This document shows positions 9,087 to 16,290 of a DNA stretch of 64,000 nucleotides, one piece after another. Within the stretch, counting starts at the first letter, position 1; each line of letters begins with the position of its first letter. This stretch comes from PFJX01 sp963713085 (GTDB lineage Bacteria > Pseudomonadota > Gammaproteobacteria > Burkholderiales > Thiobacillaceae). The stretch is taken from contig CAVQKQ010000015.1 in NCBI GenBank assembly GCA_963713085.1, forward strand, positions 32,834-96,833, given 5' to 3'. The notes beneath the pieces were generated by a model, which worked only from the letters and a program-made list of their open reading frames with translations, made no database searches and was not told the DNA's origin. The position numbers and the translations under genes were made by a program.

Positions 9087-9572
9087 TTCGAGTTCCCAAC
9101 GGTGCTTTTCAGTAAACAGCTTTGCATCGAGGGAGAAATAGGTGGTTGTGGCGAGGATCGCCTTTGACGCGCCATCATCTACCTTGACACCGTAGAGTTC
9201 TCGAACTGTTGACACACCCACGTGATTCCCTGGGTCGGGACGCTTGCATTCGATTAAAAATTTGAGATCAATCTCTCGACGTTTGATCGCAATGATGTCC
9301 TTTCCGCCATCACGTGTTCTCTGTGTGAGTTCAACTTCATAGCCAAACCCTGCGAAAAGTTCTGCGACCAACTGTTCAAACATCCGTCGATCAATAACGC
9401 GCAGATCTTCCGGAAACTGCTGCAGGCGGGCAATGAGCGCACGGTCTATAAATGACGCTACTTGAATGATCGAGTTGGCTTCTTCAGGTGGCTGCAGAGT
9501 GAATTGAGCCGAAAATTCTTCGGGCAACGCCGCGATTGCAGAACCTCCGATAACCGAAGCACCAGGCATCAC
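8790..9572 (-). CDS. Mrr-like restriction endonuclease fused to a glycosylase fragment
   Basis: Residues 1-195 form a Mrr-type PD-(D/E)xK nuclease domain. MFEQLVAELFAGFGYEVELT leads to the catalytic core RDGGKDIIAIKRREID...FLIECKR, with Asp in RDGGKD and the ExK pair in ECK. Such enzymes cut modified or foreign DNA. The frame has no stop of its own. At 8987 it continues into the ATG of the duplicated glycosylase 5' end and stops past the left inverted repeat. The sequence upstream of the GTG at 9572 still reads like coding sequence back to a stop near 9616, so the N-terminus may have been cut by the right inverted repeat. Confidence 0.7.
   Translation of the reverse strand: MMPGASVIGGSAIAALPEEFSAQFTLQPPEEANSIIQVASFIDRALIARLQQFPEDLRVIDRRMFEQLVAELFAGFGYEVELTQRTRDGGKDIIAIKRREIDLKFLIECKRPDPGNHVGVSTVRELYGVKVDDGASKAILATTTYFSLDAKLFTEKHRWELELRDFDAIRSWIDDYMKERPAYPCHRTALNAGNNMTALDKLLHQVRACTVCAPHLPHGPRPVLRAAATARLLVVGQAPGRKVHDTCSRVIGDRPRFICS
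8802..8820 (+). repeat. 19-bp inverted repeat, left arm
   Basis: The sequence aaaacgtggtctgtcccct is an exact reverse complement of 9625-9643. It lies within the toxin frame, where it encodes KTWSVP. Confidence 0.9.
8835..8987 (-). pseudogene. Truncated duplicate of the glycosylase gene (153-bp repeat, copy 2)
   Basis: This is the second copy of the first 51 codons of the gene at 7484-8065. It encodes MTALDKLLHQVRACTVC where the intact gene encodes MTALDKLLLQARACTVC. Most differences are silent, which suggests a period under selection before truncation, or recombination with a homologue. It ends 15 bases from the left inverted repeat and is joined in frame to the Mrr-like gene upstream. Confidence 0.85.
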
Positions 9573-9619
9573 GTGTTGATCTTTCTCGATGAAGAAAGGA
9601 ATTTCAGATCAAAGTGGGA

Positions 9620-9940
9620 TCAAAAGGGGACAGACCACGTTTTCATGGTCTTCAACTGCTCATACATCCAGGCAGGATCAATATCCGCGCCGTTGGGCCA
9701 AGTCACAACGCCAAGCTCCAGGCGGGCCTGCTCGAACATACCCGCATCCTTGAGTTCTTCGTAGATGCCGCAATCCTGGGCAGTGGTTACCTCTGACAGA
9801 TCCAGGATGCCATTTGTCCCGTCCTGAAATGTCACCGCCAGACGGTAGCCCGGCAATACAGACAAGGCCTTGACCCGCCATGGGGCGGAAGGCGTCACTC
9901 CAGCGGCTTGATGCGTTTCGGGAGTTGCTTGGATTGACAT
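9620..9940 (-). CDS. DUF2442 protein, C-terminus altered by inverted repeat
   Basis: This is a 106-residue protein of the DUF2442 type: WRVKALSVLPGYRLAVTFQDG, GILDLSEV, then FEQARLELGVVTWPNGADID. The normal tail appears replaced after MYEQLK by TMKTWSVPF, which comes from the right inverted repeat. The start at 9940 overlaps the end of the DUF4160 gene by 46 bases. The two families are often adjacent and are suspected to form a toxin-antitoxin pair; that is established only as an association. Confidence 0.75.
   Translation of the reverse strand: MSIQATPETHQAAGVTPSAPWRVKALSVLPGYRLAVTFQDGTNGILDLSEVTTAQDCGIYEELKDAGMFEQARLELGVVTWPNGADIDPAWMYEQLKTMKTWSVPF
9625..9643 (-). repeat. 19-bp inverted repeat, right arm
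   Basis: The sequence aggggacagaccacgtttt is the exact inverse of 8802-8820. It lies at the 3' end of the DUF2442 gene, where on the minus strand it encodes KTWSVP just before the stop. Confidence 0.9.
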
Positions 9941-10155
9941 AGCGTCCAGTCCTCCATCAATTCGTCGCGATGCTCTATGGCCCATTCAATGGTCAGGCCG
10001 AGTGCCCGCCTGGGCAGGCTACCACTGATCACCTCCAGGGTACGGATGTCGATCAGCGCTTCATGTTCCGCGTACAGGGCATGGAAATGGGGCGGCGCAT
10101 GCTCACGCCAGAACATCTGGATAACAATGCCAAAGAATTGGCTGATCGTGGGCAT
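9895..10155 (-). CDS. DUF4160 protein
   Basis: This 86-residue protein starts MPTISQFFGIVIQMFWREH and continues APPHFHALYAEHEALIDI, the core of DUF4160 with its conserved H-x-H. A helix, LTIEWAIEHRDELMEDW, follows. It overlaps the DUF2442 gene downstream. The pair is a candidate toxin-antitoxin module, but no activity can be read from sequence. Confidence 0.8.
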   Translation of the reverse strand: MPTISQFFGIVIQMFWREHAPPHFHALYAEHEALIDIRTLEVISGSLPRRALGLTIEWAIEHRDELMEDWTLCQSKQLPKRIKPLE

Positions 10156-10291
10156 TGCACCACCTCCATTTCTAGTTCCAAGACCAGCATGCGGCATATA
10201 TGGTCTGAGGTGCAATAGCTCGCGCTTTCCGCTCTGGCCCGCCTCGGTCACCGGCAATGCCTCCACGCCGCGAATCAAAGATAATCCCCCC

Positions 10292-12487
10292 ATGACCCAC
10301 ACCACACCCCCTTCTCCACTTCTCGACTCCCTCAACCCCGACCAACTGGCCGCAGTCACCGCCCCCGGCTCCGCCCTGGTGCTGGCCGGGGCCGGGTCCG
10401 GCAAGACCCGGGTGCTGACCACCCGCATCGCCTGGCTGATCCAGACCGGCCAGGTGTCGCCCATGGGGGTGCTGGCGGTGACCTTCACCAACAAGGCGGC
10501 GCGGGAGATGCTGACCCGGCTGTCGGCCATGCTGCCCATCAACACCCGGGGCATGTGGGTGGGCACCTTCCACGGTCTGTGCAACCGGCTGCTGCGGGCC
10601 CACCACCGGGAGGCGGGACTGCCCCAGCTGTTCACCATCCTGGATTCCTCGGACCAGCTCTCGGCGGTGAAGCGCGGCCTGCGGGCCCTGAACGTGGATA
10701 CCGAAAAGTACGACCCGCGCAAGGTCCAGAGCTTCATCAACCAGAACAAGGAGGCGGGCCTGCGCGCCGACAAGGTGGAGGCCTGGGACCCCTACTCGCG
10801 CCGGCTCGTCGAGTACTACGCGGCCTACGACGCCCAGTGCAACCGGGAGGGGGCGGTGGACTTCGCCGAGCTGCTGCTGCGGGCCTACGAGCTGCTGACC
10901 CGCAACGCCCTGCTGCGGGAGCATTACCAGGAGCGCTTCAAACATATCCTGGTGGACGAGTTCCAGGACACCAGCCGCCTGCAATACCTGTGGCTGAAGC
11001 TGCTGCACGGTGCCTCCGCTGGCAATCCCAACGCCCTGTTCGCGGTGGGGGACGACGACCAGTCGATCTATGCCTTCCGGGGCGCCAACGTGGCCAACAT
11101 GGCCCTGTTCATGGACGAGCTGGGCATCGCCGCGCCCATCAAGCTGACCCGCAACTACCGCTCCGTCACCACCATCCTGGATGCCGCCAACGCGGTGATC
11201 AGCCACAACAAGGGGCGCCTGGGCAAGGACCTGTGGACCGACGCCGGCAAGGGCGAGCCCATCCGCCACTTCCAGGCCTACGACGACGGCGAGGAGGCCC
11301 GCTTCCTGGTGGAGGAGATCCAGTCCCTCAAGCGGGAGGGACGGGACTACCTGGATATGGCGGTGCTGTACCGCTCCAACGCCCAGTCCCGCAGCATCGA
11401 GCACGCCCTGTTCTCGGTGGGCATCCCCTACCGGGTCTACGGCGGCCTGCGCTTCTTCGAGCGGGCCGAGATCAAGCACGCCCTGGCCTACCTTCGCCTG
11501 GCCGCCAACCCGGAGGACGACAACGCCTTTTTGCGGGTGGTGAACTTCCCGGCCCGGGGCATCGGCGCCCGCACCCTGGAGGGCGTGGATGCCGAGGCCC
11601 GGGCCGCCGGCACCAGCCTGTGGCAGGCCGCCTGCAGGTCAGGCAAGAAGTTCGCCGCCTTCGTGCAACTGGTGGAGGGCCTGAAGCACGACACGGCCGG
11701 CCTGCCTCTGGTGGAGGCGGTGGACCACGTGGTGGCCCGCTCCGGCCTGCTGGAGTTCTACAAGAACGAGAAGGACGGCGAGGACCGGGTGGAGAACCTG
11801 AACGAACTGGCCAACGCCGCCGCCGCCTTCGCGGCCGATTCCGATGATCAATCCCTGGAGGCCTTCCTGGCCCACGCCGCCCTGGAGGCCGGCGAGCACG
11901 AGGCGGCCCAGGGCCAGGACGCGGTGCAGCTGATGAGCGTCCACTCGGCCAAAGGCCTGGAGTTCCACGTGGTGTTCATCACCGGCCTGGAGGAAGGCCT
12001 GTTCCCCCACGAGAACAGCCTGAACGAGGCGGACGGCCTGGAGGAGGAACGGCGTCTGATGTACGTGGCCATCACCCGGGCCCGGCGCCGCCTCTACCTC
12101 ACCCACGCCCAGATGCGCATGCTGCACGGCCAGATGCGCTACGGCCTGGCCTCCCGCTTCCTGGAGGAGATCCCCGAGGCCCTGGTCCAGTCCCTGGGCA
12201 AGCGCCCGGCCCGGCCCGAACCCCGCATGGCGGAGCCGACGGCCCGCTACGGGGCCTACAACCATTCCCCCAACGTCCACGTCACTGCCCATTTCACACC
12301 CGCCCCGGCGCGCCGGGACGCCAACCTGCCCTACAAGGTGGGCACCAGGGTGAAGCACCCCCGCTACGGCGAGGGCGTGGTGGAGGGCTACCAGGGCCAG
12401 GGGCCGGACACCGAGATCAGCGTCAGTTTCCCCAGGCAGGGGCGCAAGGTCTTTATCCTGGATTACGCCCGGCTGGAGGCCGCCTGA
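10292..12487 (+). CDS. uvrD: DNA helicase II (UvrD)
   Basis: This is a superfamily 1A 3'-5' helicase for mismatch and nucleotide-excision repair, 731 residues long. The Walker A motif AGAGSGKT is at 32-39. Motif Ia is TFTNKAAREM, motif II is LVDEFQDTSRLQY, motif III is GDDDQSIYAFRGA, and motif VI is YVAITRARRRLYL. The C-terminal tudor-like RNA-polymerase-interaction segment is present (VKHPRYGEGVVEGYQG). The start is ATG at 10292, matching other UvrD proteins; the open frame upstream is antisense to the DUF4160 gene. The gene is monocistronic, with a terminator hairpin about 160 bases downstream. Confidence 0.97.
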   Translation: MTHTTPPSPLLDSLNPDQLAAVTAPGSALVLAGAGSGKTRVLTTRIAWLIQTGQVSPMGVLAVTFTNKAAREMLTRLSAMLPINTRGMWVGTFHGLCNRLLRAHHREAGLPQLFTILDSSDQLSAVKRGLRALNVDTEKYDPRKVQSFINQNKEAGLRADKVEAWDPYSRRLVEYYAAYDAQCNREGAVDFAELLLRAYELLTRNALLREHYQERFKHILVDEFQDTSRLQYLWLKLLHGASAGNPNALFAVGDDDQSIYAFRGANVANMALFMDELGIAAPIKLTRNYRSVTTILDAANAVISHNKGRLGKDLWTDAGKGEPIRHFQAYDDGEEARFLVEEIQSLKREGRDYLDMAVLYRSNAQSRSIEHALFSVGIPYRVYGGLRFFERAEIKHALAYLRLAANPEDDNAFLRVVNFPARGIGARTLEGVDAEARAAGTSLWQAACRSGKKFAAFVQLVEGLKHDTAGLPLVEAVDHVVARSGLLEFYKNEKDGEDRVENLNELANAAAAFAADSDDQSLEAFLAHAALEAGEHEAAQGQDAVQLMSVHSAKGLEFHVVFITGLEEGLFPHENSLNEADGLEEERRLMYVAITRARRRLYLTHAQMRMLHGQMRYGLASRFLEEIPEALVQSLGKRPARPEPRMAEPTARYGAYNHSPNVHVTAHFTPAPARRDANLPYKVGTRVKHPRYGEGVVEGYQGQGPDTEISVSFPRQGRKVFILDYARLEAA

Positions 12488-12559
12488 CGGTTTGGTCGCC
12501 TGTACTGCCTGGCATCGCAGCCCACCTGGCCTGGGCGCAATTTTCGGGATTCCAGGAGC

Positions 12560-12676
12560 ACCCTAGTGTATTTCTCCTATGTATTTATGCAGAAAGGCCT
12601 ATGCATAATGCATATACCTCCCTGACCGCCGCAATGGTGGTCATTTCCCAAGGCGCCTTTGGCGCCTTCTTTTTTG
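12560..12676 (+). ncRNA. Candidate small RNA ending in a strong terminator
   Basis: The 199 bases between uvrD and the exonuclease gene contain no convincing ORF but do contain stacked structure: a tatgcataatgcata near-palindrome (about 12600), a hairpin tgaccgcc-gcaat-ggtggtca (12621-12641), and a terminator aaggcgcc-ttt-ggcgcctt followed by ctttttttg (12650-12676). It may be an independent sRNA or simply the uvrD 3' UTR. No consensus promoter is obvious. Confidence 0.35.
12650..12676 (+). terminator. Rho-independent terminator
   Basis: An 8-bp perfect stem (aaggcgcc/ggcgcctt) with a 3-base loop is followed by a T-rich run on the plus strand. Confidence 0.85.
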
Positions 12677-12686
12677 TCCGGAACGG

Positions 12687-14138
12687 TCAGTGTCCCCAGA
12701 GCGGTCGCGGCGTCACCCTGCCCTTGCCGAGGTGGGCCTTGAGCAGCTTGTAGATATCCATGTCGAACGGGACCTGGCCGGCATGGGCCAGCAGTTCATG
12801 CACCTCAGCCTCGCTCCGGGCCGTGCCCAGATAGCGCCAGCCGTCCACCACGTGGACCTCCTCCACGTCCCGGAAATCGTCCCGCTCCACCAGACCGACC
12901 GGCCCCGGATAGGGCCAGGCCCGCAACTTGAGTTTGGCCAGGGCGCTCGTCAGGCGGGCGCTGTGCAGGCCGATGGCTTCCTTGCCGATGCAGGCTCCCT
13001 TGCACTTGTGCACCTGGTGGGCGAAGCAGGCCCGGCCGGGCGGTGGCGGGTTTTCCAGGCCTAGGAGGGCCGGGCAGAGCTGGTAGGCCTCGGCGATCTT
13101 GCGCAGGGCATTGCCGGCCTGGCGCGGGTTGGCGAACAGGCCGAACAGGTCCCCGCTGCGGCCGAAGTCGGCCTCGGCGCCGCTCACCAGCCTGGGCCGG
13201 AAGTCGCCCTCGCCCACTTCCTCCAGGCGCCAGGCGCACAGGTCCGCGGCACGCCGCAGCCGGCGGTTGTGCAGCGGCTGGCCGACCTTCACCAGCCGCG
13301 CTTCCAGCAACAGGGCGCCGAGTTCCCCCGCCGTCTCGCGCCAGTCGATGCGACGCACCGACTGGGCCAATTGCATTTCCTTGTATTCCCGGGTGTCGGC
13401 GGCGAAGTGGGACAGCACCCGCTGGCGCAGGTTGGTGCTCTTGCCCACGTATAGCAGCAGGTCGCCCTCGCCGTGGAACGAATACACCCCGGGGGACTCG
13501 GGTAGGTCGTCCAGCAGGTCGGCGTCCAGATGGGGCGGCAGGCTGGGGCGTTTCAGCTGGTGCCGGATGGCGTCGGCCAGTCGGAACTCATCCTCCTGGC
13601 CGCGCAGCATGCGCCAGAACTGCCAGATCAGGTCGGCGTCGGCCAGGGCCCGGTGACGGTCCCCGGTTATCAGGCCATGGCGGACGATAAGGCTGTCCAG
13701 GTTGTGCTTGTGATGTGCCGGGAAAAGCTTGCGGGACAGGCGCACGGTGCACAGCACGTCGCTTTGGAAACGTTGCCCCAGGCGCTGGTACTCGTGGCGC
13801 AGGAAGCCGTAGTCGAAGCGGGCGTTGTGAGCGATGAACAGGCGGCCCCGGAGCCGCTCCGTAAGTTCCTCCGCCACTTGGGCGAAGGTGGGCGCCTCCG
13901 CCACCATCGCATTGTTGATGCCGGTGAGGCGCTGGATGAATTCTGGGATGGCGCGTTCCGGATTCACCAGGGTGCTCCAGGACTCCACCCGGTCGCCGTC
14001 CACCGCCACCACCCCGATCTCGGTGACGCGGTCCAGCACCGGATTGGCGCCGGTCGTCTCCAGGTCGACGAAGGCGAGGCGCTCGGGGATCACGGCAAAC
14101 TCCGCATCAACGTTTAACCGGCCGGATGCGGAAGACAT
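12687..14138 (-). CDS. DnaQ-like exonuclease fused to UvrC-type GIY-YIG nuclease domain
   Basis: From the ATG at 14138 the protein has 483 residues. Residues about 20-190 are a DEDDh exonuclease: AFVDLETTG (ExoI, Asp/Glu), FIAHNARFDYGFL (ExoII), and HRALADADL (ExoIII). Residues about 215-300 are a GIY-YIG domain (DLPESPGVYSFHGEGDLLLYVGKSTNLRQRV), as in UvrC and Cho. A Cys-containing stretch CFAHQVHKCKGAC follows. This fused family is widespread in Proteobacteria and is annotated as epsilon-subunit-like or Cho-like; a DNA repair role is inferred. A TTG at 14168 would add 10 residues. Confidence 0.85.
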   Translation of the reverse strand: MSSASGRLNVDAEFAVIPERLAFVDLETTGANPVLDRVTEIGVVAVDGDRVESWSTLVNPERAIPEFIQRLTGINNAMVAEAPTFAQVAEELTERLRGRLFIAHNARFDYGFLRHEYQRLGQRFQSDVLCTVRLSRKLFPAHHKHNLDSLIVRHGLITGDRHRALADADLIWQFWRMLRGQEDEFRLADAIRHQLKRPSLPPHLDADLLDDLPESPGVYSFHGEGDLLLYVGKSTNLRQRVLSHFAADTREYKEMQLAQSVRRIDWRETAGELGALLLEARLVKVGQPLHNRRLRRAADLCAWRLEEVGEGDFRPRLVSGAEADFGRSGDLFGLFANPRQAGNALRKIAEAYQLCPALLGLENPPPPGRACFAHQVHKCKGACIGKEAIGLHSARLTSALAKLKLRAWPYPGPVGLVERDDFRDVEEVHVVDGWRYLGTARSEAEVHELLAHAGQVPFDMDIYKLLKAHLGKGRVTPRPLWGH

Positions 14139-14301
14139 GGGTAGAGAGGAAGCTGTGCTGCATGGCAAACATCATACCGTTGCAGGTGTGCCGCCATTTC
14201 CCCTGAGCGGAAACAGCCTGTAACACATGCTTACCCCGGGGAAACCCGTCGGGAACAGGTGCCGCTTAACCTGGAACCGTACGCAACCAACGGAGTAAAT
14301 C

Positions 14302-14772
14302 ATGAAAGCCAAATTTGTAGCCCCTATCTTTCTCGTGGCAGGTATGGCCGCCTTCGGCAACAACGCCATGGCTTCCGATGAATTGGCGGGCGCCTTGATC
14401 GGTGCCGGCACCGGCGCGGTCCTGGGCCACGCGGTGGGTGGTCACGATGCCGCCGTGGTCGGCGGTTTCCTCGGTGCCATCCTGGGTGCCGCGGCGGTGG
14501 ACAACGACGATCGGGACGGGTATCGCCGGCCTTACCGCACCGGCTACGGCCAACCCCCGGTGGCGGTTTACGAGACACCCCGGTTCCGCTATGGCCCGCC
14601 GCCGGTCTTTGTGGCGCCCCGCCCCGCCCCTTACGCCTGGCACCACGAATGGCAAGAGCGTCGCGATGCGCGCTGGGATCATGACCGGGACGGTTGGCGT
14701 GGTGACCGCAACCAGCGTCACGACGACCGCTGGGACCGGCGCGATGACCGCCATGACCGCAATGGCTGGTAA
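14302..14772 (+). CDS. Secreted glycine-zipper protein with charged tail
   Basis: This 156-residue protein has a signal peptide (MKAKFVAPIFLVAGMAAFG, cleavage near NAMAS, about residue 24). A glycine-zipper segment follows (ALIGAGTGAVLGHAVGGHDA and VVGGFLGAILGAAAV, about 30-66), then a Pro/Tyr-rich linker. The tail is dominated by Asp, Arg, His and Trp (DRDGWRGDRNQRHDD type). Glycine zippers insert into or pack against membranes, so an envelope location is likely. A GGAG ribosome binding site precedes the ATG. The function is unknown. Confidence 0.75.
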   Translation: MKAKFVAPIFLVAGMAAFGNNAMASDELAGALIGAGTGAVLGHAVGGHDAAVVGGFLGAILGAAAVDNDDRDGYRRPYRTGYGQPPVAVYETPRFRYGPPPVFVAPRPAPYAWHHEWQERRDARWDHDRDGWRGDRNQRHDDRWDRRDDRHDRNGW

Positions 14773-14786
14773 GTCTTGGTGTCCAT

Positions 14787-14810
14787 CACCGGCCCCGCAG
14801 GGGGCCGGTG
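14787..14810. terminator. Perfect hairpin between convergent genes
   Basis: CACCGGCCCC-gcag-GGGGCCGGTG forms a 10-bp stem between the glycine-zipper gene and trkH, which converge. It probably ends transcription from both sides; no U-tract is present. Confidence 0.6.
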
Positions 14811-14831
14811 CGGCGGGTCGATGGTCAGCCC

Positions 14832-16289
14832 TTACTTGCGCCAGAACGCGGGTGTCAGCACCACCAGCAGGGTGAATAGTTCCAGGCGGCCGAGCAGCAT
14901 CGCGAAGGTGCACACCCAGGTCTGGAAGTCGTTGAGCGAGGCATAGTTGGTGCCGGGTCCGACCTGGCCCAGTCCGGGGCCGGTGTTGTTAATGCAGGCG
15001 ACCACGGCGGAGAAAGCGGTGAGCACGTCCAGGCCGGAGAAGGAGAGAACGAAGCTCAGGATCACGATGGCGGCCACGTAGATGAAGGCGAAGGCCAGCA
15101 CCGCATACATGATCTTGTTGGGCACCACGGATTCACCCAGGCGCATCGGGAATTGCGCATTGGGGTGGATCAGCCGCTGCAGTTCTCGGTAGACCTGCTT
15201 GTAGAGCAGCACCGCGCGCATCATCTTGATGCCGCCGCCGGTGGAGCCGGCGCTGGTGGAGAAACTGCACAGGAACAGCAGCCACAGGCTGGAAAAGAAG
15301 GGCCACTGGCCGAAATCGGCGGTGGACAGTCCCAGGGTGGTGGACATGGAAATGACGCTGAAGCTGGCCTGGCGCAAGGCGGTGGGGAAGTCCAGATAGA
15401 CGTCCTTGGCCCACAGCAGCACGGCCAGCATCAGGCAACTACCCAGGACGATGCCGAGAAACCAGCGTATCTCCGGATCGACCTTGTAGGGCGTCAGGGA
15501 GCGGGAGCGCAGGGCCATGAAATGGGTGGCGAAATTGAGGCCGGCCAGCAGGGCGAATATCTCGGTGATGATCTCCAGCGGCACGGAATTGAAGTAGCCG
15601 AAACTGGCGTCATGGGAGGAAAAGCCGCCCAGGCCCATCACCGAGAAGGCATGGATCACGGCATCCATGAAGGACATGCCGAACAGGTCATAGAGCGCGA
15701 TCAGCACCAGGGTCATCATGATGTACACCGCCCACAGCCCCTTGGCGGTTTCCGTCACGCGCGGGGTGATCTTGTCGTCCTTCATGGGCCCGGGTGTCTC
15801 CGACTTGAGCATCTGCCGGCCGCCCACACCCAGTAGGGGCAGCACCGCCACCACCAGAACGATCACGCCGAGGCCGCCGATCCAGTGCAGTTGGGCGCGC
15901 CAGAGGTTGATGGAGATGGGCAGTTGGTCCAGGCCGGATAAGGTTGTCGCCCCGGTGGTGGTGAGCCCCGACATGGTCTCGAAATAGGCGTCCGTGAAAC
16001 TCAGGTGCGGCATGTAGATCATCAGCGGCATGGCGGCGTAGATCGGGGTGAGGCTCCAGATCAGCACCACCAGCAGGATGCCGTCGCGGATCTTGAGTTC
16101 GCGCCGGGAGCCACGCCCGATCAGCCACATCAGGGCGCCGCTGCCTATGGTGCTGAGCACCGCCTCGTCATAGGCAAGCCGAGCATGGTCATGGAGGATC
16201 TGGGAGACCACCAGGGGCAGCAACATGGACAGGCCGAACACGCCGATGACCAGCCCCAGCACATGCAGCAGCGGACGCAGGCGGCGCAT
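14832..16289 (-). CDS. trkH: Trk potassium uptake protein, membrane subunit
   Basis: This is the 485-residue K+-translocating subunit of the Trk system in the inner membrane. It has about ten hydrophobic segments and the repeated selectivity-filter-type loops (METMSGLTTTGATTLSG, FSVMGLGGFSSHDASFG, FSVISMSTTLGLSTADFG, AVVACINNTGPGLGQVG). The start is ATG at 16289, one base past the trkA stop, so trkA and trkH form one unit. It works with TrkA on the cytoplasmic side. Confidence 0.97.
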   Translation of the reverse strand: MRRLRPLLHVLGLVIGVFGLSMLLPLVVSQILHDHARLAYDEAVLSTIGSGALMWLIGRGSRRELKIRDGILLVVLIWSLTPIYAAMPLMIYMPHLSFTDAYFETMSGLTTTGATTLSGLDQLPISINLWRAQLHWIGGLGVIVLVVAVLPLLGVGGRQMLKSETPGPMKDDKITPRVTETAKGLWAVYIMMTLVLIALYDLFGMSFMDAVIHAFSVMGLGGFSSHDASFGYFNSVPLEIITEIFALLAGLNFATHFMALRSRSLTPYKVDPEIRWFLGIVLGSCLMLAVLLWAKDVYLDFPTALRQASFSVISMSTTLGLSTADFGQWPFFSSLWLLFLCSFSTSAGSTGGGIKMMRAVLLYKQVYRELQRLIHPNAQFPMRLGESVVPNKIMYAVLAFAFIYVAAIVILSFVLSFSGLDVLTAFSAVVACINNTGPGLGQVGPGTNYASLNDFQTWVCTFAMLLGRLELFTLLVVLTPAFWRK

Positions 16290-16290
16290 G

